Part shown: positions 52,001-64,000 of the stretch, one piece after another
Layout: every line of letters begins with the position of its first letter
Numbering within the stretch: position 1 is the stretch's first letter
From: Brachyhypopomus gauderio
Lineage: Eukaryota; Chordata; Actinopteri; Gymnotiformes; Hypopomidae
Direction of reading: 5' to 3'
Assembly: GCF_052324685.1 (NCBI RefSeq)
Contig: NC_135218.1
Location: forward strand, 12,252,858 to 12,316,857
Length of the DNA stretch: 64,000 bases
Position numbers and translations under genes: made by a program
Notes under the pieces: generated by a model
Told to the model about the DNA's origin: nothing
The model's database searches: none
The model's input: only the letters and a program-made list of their open reading frames with translations

Positions 52001-53020
52001 CATTGGACTTTTTGCTGTGGCGAGAATTTCATATATGTTATCTAAAAGAATGTTCTGTTCTGGAGATGTTATCTAAAAGAATGTTCTGTTCAGCTGTTGT
52101 GCTGGTGCAAATGAATTGTTCTTTTACTAAATATATTATGAACAAGATTTTACTTTTTAAGAAAAGTATGTGCAATTTCAACAAGACTTTCCATTTTTCT
52201 TGAAAAATCCGACACTGTCCACTTTTCTCTTATTTGACAAAGACATATTTCACTTAAGAGGGTGCCAGGGTCAACAGAAAAAGCGAGGGAAAGCGATAGA
52301 ACTGACTAAAACACGCAGACAATATAGGAACTGCAGATTTTAAATAAAATTGAGTTTATTCTTCTTTAATAATGCAGGTTGATTCCGCGGGCTGGACTGA
52401 AACCCCCTGGGTCCCGTCCGCGGGTCATAAGTTTTACACCCCTGCTGTAAACTCTCTTGAGGACATGCTGGTATATTCCCAGAATGTCCAGAATGTCCTT
52501 CATCCTGTAAAAACTTTTCTTAATGACTGAAAGATCTCCTGTTATAAGTCCCCCAACACAGAGGTGTTCAGCCAGGCCGTGTGTGTTCACTTGTTTGCTC
52601 GGGCTGTAGTGTGTCAGGCCACTATGAAGTTTATCAAAACATTCTTGCCCTTTAGCAATTAAACAGCTGATTTCGATATCTTTGATGTACTTATGATGTG
52701 ACAGCCTGTTTTACTGGCATGTTGAGAGAACATCGATTTCAGGTGTAAATGACACAGCTCAAGTCAGTTACGGTAGACTTGATCTCTGTAGAATATCGAA
52801 TACGTTATATGACGTTATATTATTTCAAAACCTAATTTTCTAGGAATTGCAGGGGGTTGAACAGGAATATTGCGACATTCGAACGTCGGTTTTAACACGT
52901 GTAGATTGAGCTGATCAGTTTTGTTACATCAACTCTCCCTCCCTCAAAAGCACGCGCACTCTTGCACGAGCACTAGTGGAATCACAGTCGATCCACAGCG
53001 GTGCTTATCATACGAACATC

Positions 53021-53954
53021 ATGACTTCATATGGCAAGCAAACTGTCACGGTTGAGGAACAGAAGGTGGGTTAAAATGGATGACTTTTTTCATTTTAAAA
53101 TGTTATAAAATATAATAAGTTAAATTTATAGATAATTATGTTGTTTTGTAATATATTTTGTTATGTAATATTTTAAATCTCGCGCTAATTACGTAATACA
53201 ACCACTTTATGATTAGTACATTTCAGGACTTTTTAATTCAACTCACTGATCCCTTAATCAGGCATTAGACTGATTACTGTTTCTTTTTTTACTGAAACTA
53301 GCCTGTAAACAAAACCCCAAATAATAAAGTGTTAAATAAAACATCGGTGGGAAAGCTTCAATGACTGGAAAAACTGAAAGGACGTATTCCCTCCTACATT
53401 CCCCCTTTATTTTGCCACATTGTATTGTGGTTTCATACGCGATAGGAGCCGAATGCACACTACAATTTGTGGAGAAGCTGTTGCGAGATGCAATTAAGAC
53501 GAAATGAATGCTGGCAGATGGCCAGGGTTGTTATCTGTGTAAGAGCGAGGGTTCTATGACACTGTGTACCTTGTAAAGGGCGCTTTCAAGGTTAAGCTTG
53601 CTCTGTGCTCACTTTAAGTTAATTGATAGTGCGAGATGAATAACGTCAGAGATACAAAAAAGAACTTTCAAACTGCGAATTTTGCTAACAGAGCTTAAAC
53701 AGTGCATTCTTTGTGCTTTCTTGAAATGTATCATGTTTTTCCTTCTGTTGCAGCACCTGTTTATTTTGGTTATCTATTTGTGTATTAGATTAATGCCACT
53801 ACTTTGTGCACAGCACCATTGTGTTTTGGTATTGTTCTTGTTTTATAGGGCCACAGCCTCACTCTGGCTTTAATGGTAGCATCTACTGCAGTTGGAGGAA
53901 CAGTACAATATGGATACAACCTTGCCATTACGAATGCACCCACTGTAGTAAGCA

Positions 53955-54020
<66 letters not shown>

Positions 54021-57000
54021 TTTCCTCATCATATGCCTGATTGGGAATGAGAGGTTCATTGAGTCTACTGTACTTTTCATTACTAGCATTTATTCTGTTG
54101 TTTTCCTTGCAGTACATTCAGAAGTTCATTAATGAGACATTTCAGGAGCGTTGGGGAGTGCACTTAGAGGTGTATAAGGTGACTCTTATATGGACATTTA
54201 TAGTCTCTGGCTTCTCCTTGGGGGGCCTTATAGGGGCACTTTTGGCTGGGCCAATGTCCATCCACTTTGGAAGGTACCACTTCTCTCTCAATTCAAAGTG
54301 TGTTATGCTAAACTTTACAATACATTAAGACATGATGCTAAAGCATTCCACTCTTTATGTTTGAACAGTATCTTACAGAAATAATTCAACAGATAATCTA
54401 AAATATTACCTCCTTTTTCATACATAGAAACATGCAAGCATTTTAACATATTTCTGCCTCCTAATTGCTAATTATAAACGTACAATGATTTCATTGTAAT
54501 TTCCCTCAAGGAAGAAGACTCTGTTGCTAAATAATATATTTCTAATGTCAAGTGCACTCTTGGCCGTGACAAGCCGAACAGCTAGGTCTTTTGAGATGAT
54601 CATGATCTCCAGATTTCTAGTTGGCATCAATGCAGGTGTGGAACCTACAAAACCAAATCTCAAAATGTTTTATATCAGAGCATGTTACATGCATCTCTGT
54701 GTTCATATGCTGTGTTCATAAACGTTCATGCGAACATCATGAACTCTTAGTGTCCTATTTCCTTGTGCATCACTGCACTTCTGAATGTGTATTGCTCTGT
54801 TCTGAATGGGTATTTCTGCTCTGTTCATTTCTAGGTGTCAGTATGAATGTCCAGCCAATGTATTTTGGGGAAAGTGCTCCTAAACATTTACGAGGGGCTG
54901 TGTCCCTGTCCTCAGCTGTCTTCACCTCTTTTGGAGTGGTGCTGGGTCAAGTGGTGGGTCTGAGGTTTGTCTGCAAAGCAGTAGAAACACCAGTACCACT
55001 ACACCAGTAATATGACTGTGATTAGAGATTACATGTTATTGTAGTTACATGTATATGAGTGTGTATGGGTTTCATTCAGTTATGGTGAAAAAGATTTTTA
55101 ATAACCACATGCACTTTCAGATGATTTATTGAAATGGTATCGCAAAGAAATCAAAACCTCAGAGTCTAATATTGAAAGCCATAATCTGTAACAGCAAGGC
55201 AGTAAAATGATGTCCTCCTTCACTATTTTATCATGGTTTAACAACATGTGTGTGCATGTAGGGAGCTCTTGGGCTGTGAGTCGTGCTGGCAGTACCTGCT
55301 GGCCAGTAATGCCGTGCCCGGCTTCATTCAACTCTTCACCCTGCCCTGGTTCCCAGAGAGTCCCCGCTACCTCCTCATTGACTGTGGAGACAAAGATGGC
55401 TGCTTGAAGGGTAATAGGTCTCTGGCTAATTTTGAATGGTCATTTGGGTGGGTGGGATGGGTGATTTATTATACCTAACGTAGAGCAAGATTGGAAGACG
55501 AAGTTTAGTGCGTAGCATTTCTTTGCTTCAAACTTTGAGTGCTTTAGTTCAAGCTCCACAGGTTAGACCATTTCAGCAAGTTGTGCGGCAAGTCTAGTGG
55601 GAGTTAAACCATATCTCTGGAAAAAGAAGCACTTTCCGAGCACCAGGGACATGTGCTTTTCTTTGGCGTATGTTGGTCAGCACTTCGGCAGCTGCGAGGC
55701 CGTGAGGTGCGGACCGACGAGCTGGATGAGATATTGCAGGAGCAGGACGAGGCCCAGGGCAAGAGAACCCAGCAGCCGTGGGACCTCATCAGCGACTGCT
55801 CTGTACGCTGGCAGCTCATCTCCATCGCCATCATTAGCAGCGCCATGCAGCTATGTGGTAATGACTCGGTGAGGAATGTCAACTCTTCTCATGATTTGAT
55901 GGGCAGCAGTCAGCGAAGAGTTCTACCTCAGGATGAAGCTACAGATTACACAATGTTCTACCCTACATGTTATGGTATCATCATGCTGAGCTAAACACTC
56001 TGCGTCAGTGTTTCTCCATTAGTTTGAATAGTAATCTGACACTGCACAAGAAAAACTAAGTCTCCTGATTGCTTTTAATGTATAACTGGACTTCAGAAAC
56101 ACTCAAGAAACAAAGGAAATACTGTGCTTTTCAAAGGAGATGTATGCATGTATTATTCCACATCATATTATCTAGTATTATTCCATATCTCCTGGATTAT
56201 TTATGGTCTTTTTTATGTCAGCAAATTGGTGTGATAGGACACTTTGTGTCAGTTTGTAATGAAGGGTTAACAGGGTGCATCAGCTCATTAAGAGGTTGAG
56301 AAATTTCATTCATATTCATAAAACCCTAGTTTGACTGTGAATGCAAGAGGGGAAAATATCCTTGTAATATGAAAATTGACGCTCAAACAGGCTGATATAT
56401 TTTCCAGCAGCCTATCTTCTGAAATTCTGAGTAATTCAGTCTTACATTGGACTCGATACAGAAAGGAAATAAAAGACAAGAGGGACTGAAAATTAACCAG
56501 GAGTGGAGCCTTGTCTGAATAAATGAGTGACTCAGTAAGCTGTGCTGAGAGAATAAGTGCCAACCTTTCCCCTTGTCCTTCTGTATGACACACTGTATCA
56601 ACCTCTATTACAAACTATATTACTTAAAAATGGCTCTTGAGGACACCTATGAAGATATTTGTGTTTCTGTAGAAATTCCAAACATTGAGACATTTGGTCT
56701 CCCCTTTCGCAGATTTACTTCTATGCATCTTACATATTTCAAGAGGCAGGCATATCTGCTGAGCACATCCAGTATGTGACCATTGGTACAGGCGCATGTG
56801 AATTCACCGCCTGTATTCTGTGCGTAAGTGTTTAACAAGAAGTAATCTATTCACATGTTATGTAAGTGTTCCATGACTGCTAAAGACTGCTGATTTCTGT
56901 CATTTGTGAATGTTATACCAGTACACCCAGGTTAGACAAATGTAGCTTTCAATGCCAAGACCACATACTGGGAGGGTTGGTCTAGATTACCACAGTTCAA

Positions 57001-58363
57001 AGTTACCAATGTATAATGAATAATAATGTTCATCTTTTCAGTAAAACTTTAAAGGTTTCCCTCTCTTGATGTAAATGTGAACGGGAATGTGTGTGTGTGT
57101 GTGTGTGTTCAGAACCTGTTAATTGAACAGCAGGGCAGAAGGATGCTTTTGGTGGGAGGTTATGCACTCATGACATGCTGCGCTGCAATCTTCACTGTGG
57201 CTCTTTCATTTCAGGTTTGCATTTTCAATAGTCCCATACACAGTAAAAAAAGATCTCCACTGTCACAGGTGCAAAAGATGCACCACAGGAAAAAGAAGGG
57301 CAGGGTGATGAAGCTGCCTGTTGCTATGACACTGAAACTGAGGCCATGATGTTGTGCTCTAAGCTTTATTTAGATTTATTTTAAAGAATTTAACGATTTG
57401 TGGTTAAACCAGGAGAAGTGGTAGAAATACTTTGATTTACAGGTCTAACATCATGAAGATCCACCAGAGCAAAGATGAGTAGATAAACAGAATGTATGTT
57501 TTATACTGATCCCCCAGGATGTAGTGTCCTGGATGCCGTACATGAGCATGGTCTGTGTATTCACCTATATCCTCAGCTTTGGGATGGGACCAGGTCAGTA
57601 ACATAACACTGCATTGAGTGGCACTGCTCTAACTGTTCAATTGTGTACCACTGTAAGAGGTAATAACTATATTTAATGTACAAAAAAAACTCAGATTTCT
57701 ATTCCAGATAAACCTGCCATCATAGGCTTTAACATTCTTAAATGCATTAATTTAGACAAAAAATCTACTACCCAATATAAGGCAGTCACATTATTATCAT
57801 TTGTGCAGTATGTTTATGATAAAGGGATTCATTTTCCCCAAAGCTGGCGTGACTGGAATTCTACCTACTGAGATCTTTAACCACACAGCCCGCCCATCTG
57901 CCTACATGATCGCTGGCTCTCTAATGTGGCTAAACCTCTTTATTATGGGGATGATATTCCCTTTCCTTGTGGTGAGCACATTAAACAAATAACACAACAC
58001 CATGTAAAAAAAGAAAAAGAAAAAAAAAATTTATTGACCAGAGGATTTTCAAGGATATATGTCTCAAGGATGGTGGTTGCATCTGTATGAATCATGTCAG
58101 TAGAAGCGTCTCTAATGCCTTTCTTCCTCGTGTGTTTCAATCAGAACGGGCTGGGACAGTTCTGCTTCATGCCGTTTGGTGTTGTCTGTCTCCTCACTGC
58201 TGTGTACGTTGGGCTAGTTCTACCAGAGACCAAAGGGAAGACTCTCTCCACAATCACCAACGAGTTTCGCACGCTGAACTTCCATAAACAAGAAAGCACA
58301 GAGCCAAAGAGCAAACAGGCTCATGACCAACTGAGTGTTGTTTTTCACTCAATTGCCCTGTAG
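53021..58363 (+). CDS. slc2a11: GLUT-family facilitative hexose transporter, SLC2A11-like
   Basis: Twelve exons join in phase: 53021-53065, 53849-53947, 54113-54273, 54511-54635, 54835-54964, 55262-55410, 55681-55868, 56713-56823, 57113-57214, 57518-57593, 57844-57971, 58145-58363, giving 510 aa, normal for a 12-helix GLUT. It should move hexoses across the plasma membrane by facilitated diffusion. Landmarks: VQYGYNLAITNAP in helix 1; a loop after helix 2 ending HFGR then KK; PWFPESPRYLL before the central loop; IYFYASYIFQEAGI in helix 7; EQQGRRMLLVGGY; GPAGVTGILPTEIF in helix 10; and LPETKGKT after helix 12. GLUT11 is preferred over GLUT5/9 because of GTGACEFTACIL and the TGILPTEIFNHTARPSAYM block. 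Paralogue a/b/l status is not decided. (GA)n and (TG)n runs flank exons 2 and 9. Confidence 0.88.
53957..54014. repeat. (GA)n microsatellite in slc2a11-like intron 2
   Basis: A GA run with a few interruptions begins about 10 nt after the exon 2 donor and ends about 98 nt before exon 3. Frames through it are artefacts. Confidence 0.95.
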
Positions 58364-58886
58364 AAGTTGCATAAATTTAAATGTTGGTGTAAGGTAGTTA
58401 TTAGTAGACCATCTAGTATGCAATATACCACCTGGTGGTTTGTCTTTGTAGCTGTCGCAGGAAATTTGATTTGTGTTTATTACTGTAGAGGCAGCCTATC
58501 AGGATGTATGTTGTATTATTTATGAAATATGTATGGATACGTATGCAAATGTGTACCATTCAGTAATCACGCTTATCGTTCGTGCTGGTAGCTGCAAGTT
58601 GTGTGGCCATGTTAAGGGTTGTGAGAGGAGGATAAAAATTGTACAGAGCGGGACACAGAGGAAAGTGTATAAACCTAACCTCTCCTCATTTCTGGACAGA
58701 AGATGCACATGGTACGTTTGGTTTAGTAATTTATTAATGTCGTTTAACAAGTATGATAAATGTTAATCAAACAAGAATGATTATTAGCTATGGAGATTCT
58801 ACGCACTGCTAATGTAAAAGATGTGGTGTTTGTTCTATTTAAGTTTTTCACAGTGTGTAAAGATGTGAAGGTGAAAAAGAGGTTAA
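58364..58886. other. slc2a11-like 3' flank
   Basis: Probable 3' UTR and intergenic sequence up to the hAT target site. No other feature is recognised. Confidence 0.5.
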
Positions 58887-58894
58887 ATAAAAAT

Positions 58895-60538
58895 TAGTGG
58901 TGGGACTTTAACGCGTTAATTTCGATTAATTAATTACAGGAAAATTAACGCACTAAAAATATTAACGCATTTTAACGCATGAGACACTTTTGCACCGTGG
59001 AATGTTTCTCCGTGCACGAGAATGGGAAATTTAAATATAAGAAACTTCCAGATGGAAGTACAAACAAAAATAGTGTTATTTGCACTTTATGTAGGAAGGA
59101 GTTCGCTTATCACAGGAGCACTTCCACCCTTCGTTACCACCTCAACGCAAAACATGTTGGGGCTAATGCGCAGGTCAGTAATGATCACTTAGCTGCTAAA
59201 TGTATTCCTAGTACGATATGGTGAACAAACGTCCGTATTTCCCGGGACATGTCCGTATTTCACATCCTGTCCCGGTCGTCGCGGGTTTTTTTTTTAAGTG
59301 AGGAAATGTCCTGGGGTGAGTTTCCCAAAACGTTCACGAGGTTAAGATGTACTTAGAGCTAAGAACGTTTTGGGAAACCCACCCCTGGTTTTTAAATTAC
59401 CTTCATTGGACCATTAAGACTGGATTAAACTTTCGCGAGTGACCGCAGCGCGCGACTCCGCACGCGTTTATACATGACGCTTCATATTATTTGCATTGTT
59501 GTTCGCTCTCTGTGGTCGAAGATAAAGGCTTACAAGAAGCGCTGCACATCCAAACCTTTCGAAAAAATAATGCGCAATTTCCAAGTTTCGGCAGAAAAAA
59601 ATGCGAATTAAGCCTTGTTTCCATTCATTACAGTTGTGCGAATAAACTTTAGATCACGTGAGAGGACGCCAAAACAATAGTGGTTTTACGTCCATCTGGC
59701 AGTTACGCATTTTTGCACGTTGAGGTTTTGAAACATTTTTTTCTTTTTCTTTTCTATACATGGAGAAGTTAAATTCAATTTTTGCTCTCTCCAGAACTGT
59801 TTTTGCATGCATTTGCCATCTTTACATCGCGATCATGTACAGAACCACATGATTTGAGGCATGATACGTCATCGTTTATGCGAAAAACCCTTTTCCATCC
59901 AGTTTTTTCGAATTTTGGCGATGCGATAGTCTAACTTTTCCGAAGAAAATCCAGCAGCTGTATGATGAGGAAAGGGAAGTAAAACAGGTTATTGTGAAGA
60001 GCGCCACAAATGTGGCTCTGACTGGGGATCACTGGACCTCTGTTAGCAACAAGAATTATCTTGGTGTGACAGCTCATATTATAGATGATGAATCTATAGA
60101 TGATGAAGATCCAGTCATTTGCTTTGAGCATGCAGAAGACCACTTCTAGGCACTATGGAGATCCCTGTGGCAGAGGCCTGGGAAATTAAAGAAAAATGTA
60201 CCATCTAAAATGGAATTAAAAAACATCTTCTGATTTACTTCAATTCTTCCAATATCCTGAGCAAAACTTCCAAAATTAAACAACATTTTTGGTCAGAATT
60301 TCCAGTGTTCTGAACTGTTTTCTGCACTCATCTATTGGTCTATGTAGTAGACTGGTGGAAAAATAAACAAGATGTTGAAGTTTATGATTATGTTCATTGA
60401 TTCATTCATCATTCAAACTTAAATTAATATTTCTCATGTTAAATACTGAAATGCAATTAAAATGCGATTAATTTCGATTAATTAATGACAAAGCTTCCAA
60501 TTAATTCGATTAATTTTTTTGATCGCGTCCCACCCCTA
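58895..60538 (+). mobile_element. hAT transposon, internally deleted, with 8-bp target duplication
   Basis: The element starts TAGTGGTGGGAC and ends GTCCCACCCCTA, imperfect inverted ends, and is flanked on both sides by ATAAAAAT (58887-58894 and 60539-60546), the 8-bp duplication typical of hAT elements. Inside, a BED-type zinc finger (CTLCRKEFAYH ... YHLNAKHVG, about 59070-59160) is followed after a gap by a transposase segment (KSATNVALTGDHWTSVSNKN, about 59995-60060). The middle of the transposase is missing, so it is nonautonomous. Confidence 0.88.
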
Positions 60539-60546
60539 ATAAAAAT

Positions 60547-62793
60547 ACATAACACCAGTCGAAGAGTACACTCGTCTGTACCAGAAGAAAAACTTTGGGA
60601 GCAGTTATAGTCTTCTTCTCTGTTGTGTGCTCCATCCAGCAACAGTGTTTTCACCAAGCCATGCTGATTTTGTCATTCCGGTGTATCAGTTAAGATTCAA
60701 ACTGGCACACTTTTTTGTTTATGTAGATGAATGTATGGAGGTTTAAAACATATGCACTGTTGTTTTTGTGAATTTGATCTTTGAGAAACACTAGAGATGA
60801 TTTGTTAAGTTCTTCAATATCATACAGTAAATGAAAGACGATACTTATATTGCTCAAATAGAAGCCCATTTTGTGCAAGCCAGTTGTGGGGATGGACCCT
60901 GTCAGTATTGTTTTATATTTATCAAGAAACCAGAGAAGTCTGCCAATGAAACAGCACCACCAGCTGCTGCACTGTCATTCTGAACTCCCTGGTTCTTGCA
61001 TTGCATCAACCCACAACAAGGAGCCTGGCTAGAAACAACAGGTTATGTCAGCATGTGAAAGTTCCTATGCATTTGATTGTTAATGTTTTCATAATACAGA
61101 TAAAAACATTTAGTGATAAACATGGTTATATTTGCAGGTGTATTGTCTTAGCCCAGACTGCTGTCTTTTCAGCATGCCAAGGGTGATGGTCACCTTCTTG
61201 TTCTGTGCTGTATCATTTCCCCCATACAGAAGTATTTTTAGCTGTATGCAACGTACATGAATTATGGTCTTTAAACACCAAATATTTCACTGAACATCAT
61301 TAATGAGCAAATAATATGATGCATTATTACAGCTGAGAACAGATTAATTTTTTTGTTATTTTGCAAGGCAATGTAATGGCAAGCTAAGAAGTAATCCTTC
61401 CTGAAAACTTATCAGAGTTTAGTAATTGACATCCCTTTGTTTTACTACTTTTTTCTTAGCATTATTTTAAATATACCAATATTAGAAGATCACTTATAAA
61501 GTGTTTAAACTTGCTTTCTTCCTTTCTATATTCATGTATAACGGGGATATCGGAGGTCACTCACAATAGGCAATACAAACTGAATTCTGCTTCAGTTGCA
61601 GTTCATCTGATATTTTGTAGCCAGCCATATACAATAGGCTTCTTAAAAATCTTGATCCACGTCAGCGTTTTGATCCCAACTCTTCTAGGTCATTAGAAGA
61701 ATCTGTGTTGAGGCAGAGGTTTCTGAAGACCGGATTTGGAGGTTTGAAAATTGCACAGTGTTGATATATGAATAGTTATGTGCAAGGCCTGTTTTTGTAT
61801 TGATTTTGTAAGCAGGGATGCATCTTACCCTAAGAGATTAGAGCTGGACAGAAATAATTATTTCCCTGCTCAAACTTATAACCTCATTATTACCTGATGT
61901 GTTGAGTGATGTGTTTTGAGCAGGGAAATCAAAACAAACTGTGTTTCTCCAGGACATTTGTGCAGTCTTTCTGTAAAGGTAAGATTGGCACACAAGATTA
62001 TGTTTGAATCCCATTCCTTTTTAAGGTGCACTGAATTGTAAATGTATCGGAAACATTTACCTATAACATGGATAAGTGCAGCAAAATACTTTTTGCAGAT
62101 AAACCGTGACCAAGGTAGGCAGAGCTGGACTGTGACACTAAAAAGTATGTGAATATGTGAAGTAAGTTATTTTAGAGAAGTAGCATTTTGCTTTATACTT
62201 TAAGTATATGTTTAGTTAACCTGCATATTTTATTTACTCTAATACAATAATTTGTGTGCTATTCACATTAGATACAGAAGTGATAAGATACATAACTGCT
62301 GTTCAATGTTCTGCAGCATTTAAGGAATATGTAGCAATAATAAATAACATGTTGATTAATAGTGTTAAGATTTCTGGGGCTTCTCTCATAATGGTTCCAT
62401 ATATATTGAACTGGACTGCATTCATGTAATCACATGAATAAAATTCTAAGAATTAGAAAACTTACTGAGCCATGCTCAACTTAAAAGCAGTTCCAAACCA
62501 TACTCTGATTTATATATATTTTTTTGCAGTTAATGTGCAAGTCTCTTACAGGATGCATCTAATATATTATTTGAAATACCAATTAAATATATGCAAAATT
62601 CTCCTGCTTATGGCCTCCTTTGCTGCTAATGCTATCTTATCACTGCTGTTGTCCTCATTAAGGTCACTGATATTAATTCCTTCGTCCATTTCATGCTTTG
62701 GTATGACCTCAAAATTACCAGATACATCAACAAAAAATGTTATGTAATGACCAAAAGTATTAGGACAATTAAAAAGCTGAATAAACTTCATAT
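60547..62793. other. Interval between two hAT copies
   Basis: AT-rich sequence of about 2.2 kb with no recognisable coding segment, RNA gene or named repeat. Confidence 0.5.
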
Positions 62794-64000
62794 TAGGGGT
62801 GGGACGCGATAAAAAAATTAATCGAATTAATCAGAAGCTTTGTAATTAATTAATCGAAATTAATCGCATTTCAGTATTTAACATGAGAAATATTAATTTA
62901 AGTTTGAATGATGAATGAATCAATGAACATAATCATAAACTTCAACATCTTGTTTATTTTTCCACCAGTCTACTACACAGACCAATAGATGAGTGCAGAA
63001 AACAGAGCAAACAGTTTTCAGAACACTGGAAATTCTGACCAAAAATGTTGTTTAAGTTTGGGAGTTTTGCTCAGGATACTGGAAGAATAAGAAGAATTGA
63101 AGTAAATCAGAATATGTTTTTAAATACCATTTTAGATGGGATACTTTTTCTTTAATTTCTGCCGCAGGCATCTCCATAGTGCCTAGAAGCCGTCTTCTGA
63201 ATGCTAAAAGCAAATGACTGGATCTTCCATTCATCATCTATAATAAGAGCTGTCACACCAAGATAATTCTTGTTGCTAACAGAGGTCCAGTGATCCCCAG
63301 TCAGAGCCATATTTGTGGCGCTCTTCACAATAACCTGTTTTACTTCCCTTTCCTCGGCATACAGCTGCTGGATTTTCTTAGACATTGTCTTTCTGGACGG
63401 CAGTTCGTAAATTGCATCAGCTGACGCAATTTGCAGTGCTTCTTGTAAGCCTTTATCTTCGACCACAGAGAGCGAACAACACTGCAAATAATGTGACGCC
63501 GCTCGCGCGAGGTGTGCGGAGTCGCGCGCTACGGTAACTCGCGAAAGTTTAATCCAGTCTTAATGGTCCAATGAAGGTAATTATAAAACCAGAACATTTC
63601 CTCACTTAAAAAAACCCGGGACGCCCGGGACAGGATGTGAAATACGGAAATGTCCCGGGAAATACGGACGTTTCGTCACCCTATCGTACTAGGAATACAT
63701 TTAGCAGCTAAGTGATCATTACTGACCTGTGCGTTAGCCCCAACATGTTTTGCGTTGAGGTTGTAGAAGGGTGAAAGTGCTCCTGTGATAAGCGAACTCC
63801 TTTCTACATAAAGTGCAAATAACACTATTTGTGTTTGTACTTCCATCTGGAAGTTTCTGATATTTAAATTTCCCATCCACCAGCGTAGCCTCTTCAGTCA
63901 TCTCCATCATGATCTTATTGTGCGTCCATATAATCTGTATGTCTGTCTCATGCACTGAGAAACATTCCACGGTGCAAGTGTCTCATGCGTTAAATGCGTT
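62794..64000 (-). mobile_element. Second hAT copy, opposite orientation, running off the window
   Basis: The segment starts with the inverted end TAGGGGTGGGACGCGAT. The minus strand encodes the same transposase piece (KSATNMALTGDHWTSVSNKN) and BED finger (CTLCRKEFAYH) as the 58895 copy. It retains sequence absent from the first copy, for example ALQIASADAIYELPSRKT at about 63390-63440. The far end and its target duplication lie outside the window. Confidence 0.85.

Noticed and set aside
52360-52600. Possible small minus-strand gene (74-residue frame)
   Set aside because: The sequence around CCCGCGGACGGGACCC resembles a widespread interspersed repeat, and no conserved domain is visible.

Overview
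The window looks like a piece of a ray-finned (teleost) fish nuclear genome. It is AT-rich, has genes split into short exons with GT/AG introns, carries long dinucleotide microsatellites, and is littered with fish-type transposons (Tc1-like, hAT, L2-like LINEs, Ty3/gypsy, LTR elements, an old retroviral fragment). I built gene models by hand from homology recognisable in the translations plus splice-site phase. Six protein-coding genes close into complete reading frames and one more is a pseudogene. No tool was run, and family names rest on recognised sequence.

Layout. 1-2.0 kb: microsatellites only. 2.05-5.1 kb: decayed, intron-containing srsf3-like pseudogene (+), with a Tc1-like remnant. 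6.6-16.5 kb: rab44-like giant Rab GTPase gene (+), dominated by one 6.5 kb exon made largely of tandem repeats. 17.4-24.0 kb: entpd8 (-), convergent with rab44, with a solo LTR and a Tc1-like copy in its introns. 25.6-31.7 kb: repeat-rich interval (two L2-like LINE tails, a gypsy pol fragment, an LTR element with gag-position ORFs). 31.9-34.1 kb: trub2 (+). 35.3-36.4 kb: hdhd3 (+). 41.4-46.5 kb: tgfa (-). 48.0-52.0 kb: Tc1-like fragment, then a LINE/endogenous-retrovirus chimera. 53.0-58.4 kb: slc2a11-like hexose transporter (+). 58.9-60.5 kb and 62.8 kb to the window end: two internally deleted hAT copies in opposite orientation.

The genes do not form a pathway or operon. They are neighbours with separate jobs: vesicle traffic (rab44), extracellular nucleotide hydrolysis (entpd8), mitochondrial RNA pseudouridylation (trub2), a HAD-fold protein (hdhd3), an EGF-receptor ligand (tgfa) and sugar transport (slc2a11-like). 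From memory, SRSF3 and RAB44 are also neighbours in human (6p21), which supports both names.

The most unusual object is rab44. Its pre-GTPase region is an acidic, lineage-expanded array with an exact 1,563-bp period and a nested 300-bp sub-repeat. It carries ten copies of a basic motif of the form (K/R)KxxGSTR(K/R). The codons of its prenylated C-terminal tail are themselves re-duplicated in the 3' UTR around a long CA microsatellite.
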